A program made the position numbers and the translations under genes. Of a stretch of DNA of 8,716 nt, positions 1 to 5,177 are shown piece by piece. The DNA is taken from positions 1-8,716 of the forward strand of contig JAGVKI010000285.1 of assembly GCA_020050695.1 (NCBI GenBank). Direction: 5' to 3'. Source of the DNA: Alphaproteobacteria bacterium (GTDB taxonomy: Bacteria; Pseudomonadota; Alphaproteobacteria; Rickettsiales; SXRF01). Every line of letters starts with the position of its first letter. Position 1 is the first letter of the stretch. A model generated the notes under the pieces. That model did not search any database. It was not told the DNA's origin and saw only the letters and a list, made by a program, of their open reading frames with translations.

Positions 1-261
1 CGGGTGTGCGTTGGTTTCGTTCGGGAAACCATGGGTCGCCCAACGTGTATGGCCAATGCCGATAGTGCCGGGAAGCGGTGTTTTCTGTAGCTGTTGCTCC
101 AGGTTTACTAGCTTTCCCTCGGCGCGCGCGCGCTCGATTTTGCCATTTACAATAGTGGCAATACCAGCGGAGTCATAGCCGCGATACTCAAGATGCTTGA
201 GGCCATTTAAAATGAGGGGAGCAGCTTCACGATACCCCGTGATTCCGATAATGCCGCACAC
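1..261 (-). CDS. glmS: GlmS, glutamine--fructose-6-phosphate aminotransferase, N-terminal part (runs off the left edge)
   Basis: Makes glucosamine-6-phosphate from fructose-6-phosphate and glutamine, the first committed step to UDP-GlcNAc for peptidoglycan and lipopolysaccharide. The 87 visible codons are the start of the class II glutamine amidotransferase domain. The protein begins M-C-G-I-I-G, so Cys2 becomes the N-terminal nucleophile after Met removal. [10 protein letters not shown] (residues 24-33) and HTRWATHG (71-78) are hallmark glutaminase motifs, and N-ETNAHP follows at 81-87. The start is GTG at 259-261. It is fixed by the catalytic Cys at position 2 and by an AAGGA Shine-Dalgarno (270-274) 8 nt upstream. 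The sugar isomerase domains lie outside the window. The gene is transcribed away from the LuxI-type gene. Identification is very secure. Confidence 0.97.
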   Translation of the reverse strand, partial: MCGIIGITGYREAAPLILNGLKHLEYRGYDSAGIATIVNGKIERARAEGKLVNLEQQLQKTPLPGTIGIGHTRWATHGFPNETNAHP

Positions 262-269
262 GTTATTTA

Positions 270-274
270 TCCTT
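270..274 (-). promoter_or_regulatory. Ribosome-binding site of glmS
   Basis: AAGGA on the minus strand, 8 nt before the GTG codon. It supports the unusual GTG start, which the required Met-Cys N terminus demands anyway. Confidence 0.75.
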
Positions 275-284
275 AAATAATCAA

Positions 285-290
285 ATTATA
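285..290 (-). promoter_or_regulatory. Candidate -10 element of the glmS promoter
   Basis: A perfect TATAAT on the minus strand, 23 nt upstream of the glmS start codon. It would start transcription near 278 and give a short leader containing the AAGGA site. No good -35 lies at 17 nt (GACAGA is there). A TTGCGA is present, but 21 nt away. The position is sensible; activity is inferred. Confidence 0.45.
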
Positions 291-451
291 GGGTGGGAAG
301 GTAATGTTCTGTCGCAAGATATGGTGAGTGTTGTACTTACGCAATAGGAAGTTGCAATTCGATAGGCTGCATAGTATATTGGCACTGAGTAGTAGGCAAT
401 ATTTTCCTGCTATACTTATGCCCCTTCTAGATATAGGGTGTAGGCAAGAAA

Positions 452-469
452 ACCATAAATGCATATGGT
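452..469. promoter_or_regulatory. 18-bp dyad, possible operator of the LuxI-type gene
   Basis: Inverted repeat ACCATA-N6-TATGGT with perfect 6-bp arms, placed 55 nt before the first possible start of the LuxI-type gene and 190 nt before glmS. The size and ACC..GGT ends recall lux-box-type operators of LuxR regulators, but the inner bases do not match the classic CTG..CAG core. A -10-like AATAAT lies at 488-493, which would put the dyad centre near -40. An operator role is inference. Confidence 0.3.
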
Positions 470-478
470 GTTTAGTTA

Positions 479-508
479 ATGAAAGTCAATAATTGGTGGT
501 TGTTATAG
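479..508 (+). CDS. Possible 9-codon leader peptide upstream of the LuxI-type gene
   Basis: ATG at 479 reads MKVNNWWLL and stops at TAG 506-508. It is in the same frame as the downstream acyltransferase and ends 15 nt before that frame's first possible start codon. Two adjacent Trp codons are a feature of attenuation leaders, but no good Shine-Dalgarno precedes it and no terminator hairpin follows. It may be a chance reading frame. Confidence 0.15.
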   Translation: MKVNNWWLL

Positions 509-523
509 TCGATAAGAATTAAG

Positions 524-1396
524 TTGCGTTTAAATATAATCGGTGTTTCTTTACTAAAAATTAACCAAGTCAATAGGGCGAAAGCCATATCAAATTGGCT
601 GGGAAGCACCAGAAATTATAAAACAGAGAGTGGTATGGGTATGTCAAATAGTGTTGCTAACGAGATCACCCCAATGAAAGACGGGATTCCATCATCATAT
701 GATGTGAAGCCTTCTGTTGACCTCTCCGATGATAATCTCGTTCGCCGCTTCTCTCGTCCGCTGCGTGTTCCCCAAGATGTTAGCTATGAATTTACCCATG
801 ACGTGGGTTTGCTCCATCAATATTATCTTCTTCGCGAAGAAATGTTCAGCGCTGTATGGGGCCTGAAAAATTTTTCCGGTAAAGAAGATGCGTATGATAG
901 TCAAAGCCACATAGTGATTGCCCGTAAGAATCTTCAATGCATAGGCGGGGGAAGGCTTACCATCAGCACTCCTGAAGATCCCCGTATGCTTCCTATGGAA
1001 AAAGATGACCTGATTCTTAAAGACCTGTTTCCAGAACTTGATCTGCATGAAACTGCGTATGGTGAGTTTTCGCGCATGGCCATTCTGCCTGAATTCCGTT
1101 CCGGCCATATCTTGCCTGAAATTTCACATCGCTTCATTAAAAAGGCCATTGCGCAAGGCGTTGAGTATGTATTTATCATGGCGCCTATACCGCTCGCACG
1201 CAACTACCGCCAGGTGGCGCAGATGTTTGGTATTAGGGTAAATATTTGCCAGGATATAACTGTGCCACAGCGTGATGAATATGAAGGTATTCAGATGGTC
1301 ATCAGCGTTATGGACCTTAGCCTGCACGCGCGTAACTTTAAAGCATCGCGCCAAGAGACTGGTGTATTGCGTCAGAAGGATGCTATCGCAGGATAA
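524..1396 (+). CDS. LuxI-type acyltransferase (autoinducer-synthase fold), N-terminally extended
   Basis: Likely transfers an acyl chain to a small amino-acid-derived acceptor, as acyl-homoserine-lactone synthases do with S-adenosylmethionine; the actual product is unknown. Numbered from TTG 524, the conserved LuxI residue types occur in order: R104, F108, W112, D122 and D125 (EDAYD), R144 (GGGRL), F169 (DLFPEL), E181 and R184 (GEFSR). The rest resembles a GNAT-fold core. The start is uncertain. TTG 524 has no convincing Shine-Dalgarno; ATG 635, 641 and 674 are in frame and more likely, giving about 240-253 residues. Even so, 30-65 residues precede the core, against very few in LuxI, which itself is about 190-220 residues long. 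Related alternatives are FeeM-type N-acyl amino acid synthases and exosortase-associated acyltransferases. No luxR gene is present in the window. Sure of the superfamily, not of the product. Confidence 0.8.
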   Translation: MRLNIIGVSLLKINQVNRAKAISNWLGSTRNYKTESGMGMSNSVANEITPMKDGIPSSYDVKPSVDLSDDNLVRRFSRPLRVPQDVSYEFTHDVGLLHQYYLLREEMFSAVWGLKNFSGKEDAYDSQSHIVIARKNLQCIGGGRLTISTPEDPRMLPMEKDDLILKDLFPELDLHETAYGEFSRMAILPEFRSGHILPEISHRFIKKAIAQGVEYVFIMAPIPLARNYRQVAQMFGIRVNICQDITVPQRDEYEGIQMVISVMDLSLHARNFKASRQETGVLRQKDAIAG

Positions 1397-1495
1397 GCAG
1401 GCCGTAGCCATTGTGGCGGTTACCCACGGAAATAGCTAGACATCCTCTTGCATGTAAGGCAAACCATAATGCGTAATCAACGCTTGTCCTGACAC
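1397..1495 (+). other. Spacer between the LuxI-type gene and the flippase-like gene
   Basis: A 99-nt gap with a possible small branched fold: CCGT (1402-1405) pairs with ACGG (1426-1429), enclosing GCCA-TTG-TGGC (1407-1417). No U-tract follows, so it is not a standard intrinsic terminator. The second half holds a TAAGG Shine-Dalgarno-like site and a 7-codon leader ORF. Whether transcription continues into the next gene cannot be decided from sequence. Confidence 0.35.
1469..1492 (+). CDS. Possible 7-codon leader ORF before the flippase-like gene
   Basis: ATG at 1469 reads MRNQRLS and ends with TGA at 1490-1492, three nt before the ATG of the main gene and in the same frame. It has a better Shine-Dalgarno (TAAGG, 1455-1459, 9-nt spacing) than the main start, which has none. 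It could couple translation by reinitiation. Alternatively, it marks an older start of the main gene that was cut off by the TGA. Confidence 0.25.
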   Translation: MRNQRLS

Positions 1496-2509
1496 ATGCC
1501 TTCTGTTTTTAAGCAAACCCTGCATTATATTAAATCTTCCCCGATTCTGAAGCTGTGTCTAAAGATTGTACTGACGCTGGCTGCGTTATCATTGGTCTTT
1601 TATGAAATTGACTTTGAGCGGCTGGCAGAAATCTGCAGCAGGCAGGAACGTTCGCTGCTAATTTTCGCTTTGCTGTTATTCAGCATGCAGGTGATTGTTG
1701 CTGCGCTGCGCTGGCGGCTCATTATCCTCAAGCTTTCCAAAGTAAATGATCAGGTGTTCTCTCTCTGGGAAGCCCTTAAAATCTGCTATATCGGCATGTT
1801 TTTTAATAACTGCCTTCCTGGTGGCACCGTAGGCGGGGACGCGGTACGCGTGTGGCTCGCCAGGTCGGAGGCATTGTCGTTGTCGCTATGCATCCACTCT
1901 GTCATTATTGACCGTATCGTTGCGCTGATTGCGCTTGCCCTGATGGTGCTGCTTACCTTGCCCCTGCTGGGGAATATGAGTGGGTTCGACGGAATAATCC
2001 TGCTGCCGTTTATTGTCCTGCTTTTTATCGTTGGCATCTGGATAATGTATAATATCGAAAGGTTGCTCTCGCGCTGGCATCATCTGCCGCTTGTAAAGCC
2101 TTTGCTTTATTTTGTGAGCAGTTTGCGCGAATTAATGACGCATCCCAGGGGTACTGCTATTGTGCTGGGCTATGCCTTTATAAATCATATACTTTACTGC
2201 CTGGCTGTTGCGTATATTGCCGAGAGCATGGGTATCAATCTTTCGGTGCTGGACAGCCTTGTACTTATTCCGCCTGTTGTGCTGGCTGCAACACTGCCCA
2301 TTACGGTAGGGGGCTGGGGCGTTAGGGAACTTGCCATGATCGGTATGCTGGCCTTCATAGGCATCCCACAGGAAGAGGCCTTGATTGTATCGCTTGAAGG
2401 TGGAATTATGAGCATGGTAACAGGTATGCCAGGCGGCCTGTTCTGGCTGCTGCACCGTAAGCACGGTTCCATCGGTCCTGGTAAGGGTGAAATGCGCAAT
2501 GAATTATAA
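1496..2509 (+). CDS. Flippase-like integral membrane protein, UPF0104 / LPG-synthase transmembrane family
   Basis: Polytopic inner-membrane protein of 337 residues related to the membrane part of MprF and to AglD-type proteins; such proteins are thought to move lipid-linked substrates or help polyprenyl-sugar glycosylation. Family signatures are seen: ALRWRL at 70-75, FFNNCLPGGTVGGDAVR at 102-118, and PITVGGWGVRE at 268-278. Hydrophobic spans lie near 18-36, 53-71, 94-112, 138-158, 167-185, 221-241, 251-271 and 285-325. Length is normal for a stand-alone family member; there is no soluble synthase domain, so it is not a lysyl-phosphatidylglycerol synthase. The ATG at 1496 has no clear Shine-Dalgarno, but the upstream frame is closed by TGA at 1490 and the first hydrophobic span needs this N terminus. 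Its end overlaps the GT2 gene, implying joint expression. The transported lipid is unknown. Confidence 0.88.
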   Translation: MPSVFKQTLHYIKSSPILKLCLKIVLTLAALSLVFYEIDFERLAEICSRQERSLLIFALLLFSMQVIVAALRWRLIILKLSKVNDQVFSLWEALKICYIGMFFNNCLPGGTVGGDAVRVWLARSEALSLSLCIHSVIIDRIVALIALALMVLLTLPLLGNMSGFDGIILLPFIVLLFIVGIWIMYNIERLLSRWHHLPLVKPLLYFVSSLRELMTHPRGTAIVLGYAFINHILYCLAVAYIAESMGINLSVLDSLVLIPPVVLAATLPITVGGWGVRELAMIGMLAFIGIPQEEALIVSLEGGIMSMVTGMPGGLFWLLHRKHGSIGPGKGEMRNEL

Positions 2510-3311
2510 TGGCCGTGATTTCTGGTCTGCATCAGTGGCGCTTACGCCTGCTGCCCAGAAATACCATAGCCCGCTTGCGGTTACCCTGCCATATGAAGGC
2601 AGCCCGTTAGACCTTACCGTTTTCGTATCCTGCTATAACGAAGAACACAGCATCATCAATACGATCAATATCATCATCGAGACGATGGATATTATCGGCA
2701 TCAAATATGAAATTATTGTGATTGATGATGGTTCAAAAGACAGTTCCTTCGACCTAGTCCGCAATTACATGCTGGTTCACCCTGAGATTAATATCGTGCT
2801 TCGCGGTAATAAGCAGAATAAGGGGCTGGCACAGAATTACCTGGATGCAGCTTTCATGGGCTGCGGCACCTTCTTTTGCATGATTCACGGTGATAATGCT
2901 GAACCTGTGGAAACCATGATCGACATTATGCGCGCTGTCGGTGAGGCGGATATTATCGTACCTTATGATATTGCCGCGATCTCGCGCAGCACCTGGTATG
3001 AGGTGGTGGCAGGCGCGGTAAATGGCCTCATAAACTTTATTACGGGGCACAGGGTCAATGACTATAGCGGTCTGCAAATTCACCTGCGCTACAATGTAAT
3101 GCGCTGGCATCCGGGCACTAACCGTTCAGGTTTTCAGACCGTGATGCTCTGTCAGTTGCTGGATCTCGGGTTTACCTGCAAGCAGGTGCCGTGCCGAAGC
3201 GCGGTCATACGTCACAGCGATTTTGCTGCTATGTGGCGCAATATATTCTCTGCTACCCGCGCCATCATGGATATAATGCTCAGGCGCCTGTCCAATACGA
3301 TTGGCTGGTAA
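2499..3311 (+). CDS. Family 2 glycosyltransferase (DPM1/polyprenyl-phosphate sugar transferase-like)
   Basis: Soluble-looking GT-A glycosyltransferase of 270 residues. Numbered from ATG 2499, the nucleotide-sugar fold begins at LTVFVSCYNEE (39-49). DDGS follows at 76-79, NKG at 107-109, and HGDNAEP at 130-136 stands in the DxD metal-binding position. NRSGFQTVML and a C-terminal Arg-His (RHSDF) resemble the acceptor end of dolichol-phosphate-mannose-synthase-like enzymes. No C-terminal membrane spans are present, unlike many polyprenyl-phosphate transferases. ATG 2499 is preferred because AAGGGTG (2483-2489) precedes it; GTG 2487 is an in-frame alternative adding four residues. It overlaps the flippase-like gene by 11 nt, so the two are probably translationally coupled and act in one pathway, perhaps making then flipping or using a polyprenyl-linked sugar. 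Donor and acceptor are unknown. Confidence 0.88.
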   Translation: MNYNGRDFWSASVALTPAAQKYHSPLAVTLPYEGSPLDLTVFVSCYNEEHSIINTINIIIETMDIIGIKYEIIVIDDGSKDSSFDLVRNYMLVHPEINIVLRGNKQNKGLAQNYLDAAFMGCGTFFCMIHGDNAEPVETMIDIMRAVGEADIIVPYDIAAISRSTWYEVVAGAVNGLINFITGHRVNDYSGLQIHLRYNVMRWHPGTNRSGFQTVMLCQLLDLGFTCKQVPCRSAVIRHSDFAAMWRNIFSATRAIMDIMLRRLSNTIGW

Positions 3312-3313
3312 TT

Positions 3314-3838
3314 CTAAGCGGAAACGCGGTTGCTGCGTAATGGGGTGAACTTACGCTCAGCCAGGGCAAAGCCCCCAAACAGCAGGCCTGAATAGAACAG
3401 GTCGCCAATCAGGGTATTACGGAAGAACGGAAGCGCCATGGTGTAGCTTTCCATAATGCCATCAAGCGTATGCGGGTAAAGATTATGGTGCATCCACAGC
3501 GCAAAGTTACTTACAAGGAAGAACAAAACGGAACCGCTGACAGTTGCACCCGCAACAGCAAGAAAGCTTTTGTTCTTACGTAGCAGGAAGCCCAGGCATA
3601 CAACCGTTGCAAACGCCAGGTATGTTACCCACATGGCATCATAAAAACCGATAATGGCATCGCTTACCAGCATTGCCAGCAGCGGCAGCACAAAGGCCTG
3701 CCATTTGCGCTCAAAATGCGCGCCAGCAAATAAAGCGATTGCCGCAATAGGGGCAACATTGTGCGGATGCGGGAGCAGGCGCGCGGTAGCCGCAGCAAGA
3801 ATTATAAGAGTCAATGTTACCAGGCGTTCCTTGTTCAT
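3314..3838 (-). CDS. DUF6580-family small integral membrane protein
   Basis: A 174-residue hydrophobic protein of a family annotated as putative transport proteins, resembling the substrate-binding components of ECF transporters. Signatures are RLLPHPHNVAPIAAIALFAGA (20-40; R20 and the P-H-P-x-N turn) and PFFRNTLIGDLFYSGLLFGG (137-156). About five to six membrane spans are seen near 6-22, 28-44, 48-66, 69-86, 94-114 and 142-160. The start ATG (3836-3838) has only a weak GAG-type ribosome site. Its TAG stop lies two nt from the stop of the convergent GT2 gene, leaving no room for a terminator. It is divergent from the GT4 gene. The substrate is unknown and nothing nearby suggests one. Confidence 0.8.
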   Translation of the reverse strand: MNKERLVTLTLIILAAATARLLPHPHNVAPIAAIALFAGAHFERKWQAFVLPLLAMLVSDAIIGFYDAMWVTYLAFATVVCLGFLLRKNKSFLAVAGATVSGSVLFFLVSNFALWMHHNLYPHTLDGIMESYTMALPFFRNTLIGDLFYSGLLFGGFALAERKFTPLRSNRVSA

Positions 3839-3917
3839 CGTCTATGCTCTGTTTGGATGTTGAAAACTGCCCTGTGAACTAACATACCTTACCCCTTAGT
3901 GCAAGCCATTGGCGGGC

Positions 3918-3923
3918 TATAAT
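3918..3923 (+). promoter_or_regulatory. Candidate -10 element for the GT4 gene
   Basis: A perfect TATAAT, 102 nt before the GT4 start codon, giving a predicted leader of about 95 nt. The -35 zone (CTTAGT at 17 nt) is poor, so activator dependence or chance occurrence are both possible. Confidence 0.4.
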
Positions 3924-3989
3924 GCAATAAAGCGCTGAAAAATATCAGCTTATGATTTATTGCCTATTGTTAACAGTTATGGGAGAACA

Positions 3990-4013
3990 ATGGCAGTACA
4001 TAACCCCCTGTAA
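3990..4013 (+). CDS. Possible 7-codon leader peptide upstream of the GT4 gene
   Basis: ATG at 3990 reads MAVHNPL and stops at TAA 4011-4013. GGGAG at 3981-3985 is a good Shine-Dalgarno 4 nt upstream, much better than that of the main gene. The leader is in frame with the GT4 gene and ends 12 nt before its ATG. Its stop codon falls in the loop of the hairpin at 4006-4020, so its translation would melt that hairpin. Expression is inferred. Confidence 0.35.
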   Translation: MAVHNPL

Positions 4014-4020
4014 TGTAGGG
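4006..4020 (+). promoter_or_regulatory. Small hairpin covering the GT4 ribosome-binding site
   Basis: CCCTG (4006-4010) pairs with TAGGG (4016-4020), one pair being G-U, around a 5-nt loop. The 3' arm contains AGGG, the only Shine-Dalgarno candidate for ATG 4026 (5-nt spacing). The stem is short, so its stability is modest. Confidence 0.3.
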
Positions 4021-4025
4021 CTGTC

Positions 4026-5147
4026 ATGAATTCCAACGAAAAAAAGAAACATATTGTTATTGTTACCGATGCATGGACGCCGCAGGTAAACGGAGTGGTA
4101 AATACGCTGGAACATATAACGGAGCAGCTGCGCGCGCGCGGGCATACCGTAAGCCATATTACGCCCGACCAGTTCCATACGCTTCCGCTGCCATACTATC
4201 CTGAGATCAAGCTGGCGATTTGGCATAAGGGCAGGACGCTCTCGGGGATGCTGGAAGATTTGCAGCCCGATCAGATATATATCGCCACGGAAGGCCCGCT
4301 TGGTCATGCTGCTGTTGAGTATTGCAACAGGCGGCACCTCAATTTTACGACAGGCTACCACACTAAGTTTCCTGAATATGTAGCGGCATTTGGTGTTCCC
4401 GCCGGGGAAAGCCTTGGCTATAGCGTAATGAGGCGTTTTCATAAGTATGCCCAGCATGTGATGGTGCCTACGGCATCTATTGCCAAAGAACTCGAAGCGC
4501 ATGGTTTTGATAACCTGGTTACCTGGACGCGTGGTGTTAATACCAAGCGTTTTTATCCGGGCGAGACGGAGGTATACCGTGATTTAGGTATTGCTGAAGG
4601 CGAACCCGTATTTCTCAATGTGGGCCGTGTATCGGTGGAAAAGGGGCTTGAAGATTTTCTAAAACTCGATCTGCCGGGCAAAAAAGTGATTGTCGGTAAA
4701 GGGCCAATGCTGGAGGAATTTCGTAAGAAATATCCCGATGCCATGTTTGTGGGTGAAAAGCGTGGTGAAGAACTGGCTGCTTATTACCGCGGCGCTGATG
4801 TATTCGTATTTCCCAGTAAAACCGACACGTTCGGCAATGTGCAGCTGGAAGCTTTGGCCAGCGGCGTTCCTGTGGCGGCTTATCCTGTAGCGGGGCCGGT
4901 GGATGTGATTACCTCTCCAGAGGTGGGGGCATTGGATAACGATCTGAAAAGCGCCTGCCTCAAGGCGCTGGAATTAAAAAAGGCAGGTTGCGGTAAAGCA
5001 TGCCATGATTTTGTAACGCAGAACTATACATGGGACAAAGCCGCGAGCATTCTTGAGGAAAATCTGGTAGATGTCGGCGCACCAAACCGAATGAGGCGGT
5101 ATGACCGCGATATGTGGGAGCATACGTCTCGCCGGGCAAGGGGCTAA
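4026..5147 (+). CDS. GT-B glycosyltransferase, GT4 family (MgtA/SqdX-like)
   Basis: A 373-residue retaining glycosyltransferase, probably cytoplasmic and membrane-associated, resembling GDP-mannose- or UDP-sugar-dependent transferases that glycosylate diacylglycerol or other lipids. The N-terminal acceptor domain opens with VTDAWTPQVNGVVNT (13-27, Gly-rich loop) and contains the family motif TTGYHTKFPEYV. The C-terminal donor domain has NVGRVSVEKG (about 197-206) and the EX7E-type motif SKTDTFGNVQLEALASG (264-280). There the first acid is Asp (D267) and the second Glu (E275); Asp at this place occurs in relatives. The tail is rich in Arg. Only AGGG at 4017-4020 can serve as ribosome site. It is followed after 30 nt by rarA in the same direction, so cotranscription is likely. 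The sugar and acceptor are not determinable. Confidence 0.88.
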   Translation: MNSNEKKKHIVIVTDAWTPQVNGVVNTLEHITEQLRARGHTVSHITPDQFHTLPLPYYPEIKLAIWHKGRTLSGMLEDLQPDQIYIATEGPLGHAAVEYCNRRHLNFTTGYHTKFPEYVAAFGVPAGESLGYSVMRRFHKYAQHVMVPTASIAKELEAHGFDNLVTWTRGVNTKRFYPGETEVYRDLGIAEGEPVFLNVGRVSVEKGLEDFLKLDLPGKKVIVGKGPMLEEFRKKYPDAMFVGEKRGEELAAYYRGADVFVFPSKTDTFGNVQLEALASGVPVAAYPVAGPVDVITSPEVGALDNDLKSACLKALELKKAGCGKACHDFVTQNYTWDKAASILEENLVDVGAPNRMRRYDRDMWEHTSRRARG

Positions 5148-5177
5148 AGTTTTGCATTTTAGTCGTAAGCCCTTACA

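Larger units (their letters stand above)
262..523. other. Divergent intergenic region between glmS and the LuxI-type gene
   Basis: AT-rich 262-nt stretch between two divergently transcribed genes. It holds the glmS Shine-Dalgarno and -10 element, a TATACT hexamer at 411-416 that could be a plus-strand -10, an 18-bp dyad at 452-469, and a 9-codon plus-strand leader ORF at 479-508. A 63-codon minus-strand reading frame (273-464) crosses the region but has no recognisable protein features and spans the glmS promoter, so it is not called a gene. No RNA gene or intrinsic terminator is visible. Confidence 0.6.
3839..4025. other. Divergent regulatory region between the DUF6580 and GT4 genes
   Basis: A 187-nt spacer with a perfect TATAAT at 3918-3923 facing the GT4 gene, the 8-bp palindrome TGTTAACA at 3968-3975, a 7-codon leader ORF with a strong Shine-Dalgarno (3990-4013), and a 5-bp hairpin (4006-4020) next to the GT4 start. 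No good promoter for the minus-strand gene could be picked out. Confidence 0.5.

Noticed and set aside
122..133. Alternating GC run in glmS, with a similar one at 4130-4140
   Set aside because: Both are coding and explained by Arg-Ala-Arg codons; no sign of a special role.
379..398. Possible sigma-54 promoter (TTGGCAC ... GGCA)
   Set aside because: The GG and GC dinucleotides are 15 nt apart instead of the required 12.
273..464. 63-codon minus-strand reading frame upstream of glmS
   Set aside because: It lies over the probable glmS promoter, has no family features or ribosome site, and sits in non-coding AT-rich sequence.
695..1411. Long antisense frames across the LuxI-type gene
   Set aside because: Their products show no recognisable motifs, while the plus-strand frame holds all conserved residues.
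1402..1429. Hairpin after the LuxI-type gene as an intrinsic terminator
   Set aside because: Stems are only 4 bp and no U-tract follows.
2132..2532. Two antisense frames of about 110 codons inside the flippase-like gene
   Set aside because: They are shadows of a membrane-protein frame; low-complexity, without domain features.
5165..5176. GTAAG-CC-CTTAC repeat before rarA as an SOS box
   Set aside because: It matches neither CTGT-N8-ACAG nor the alphaproteobacterial GTTC-N7-GTTC form, and 5-bp arms are common by chance.
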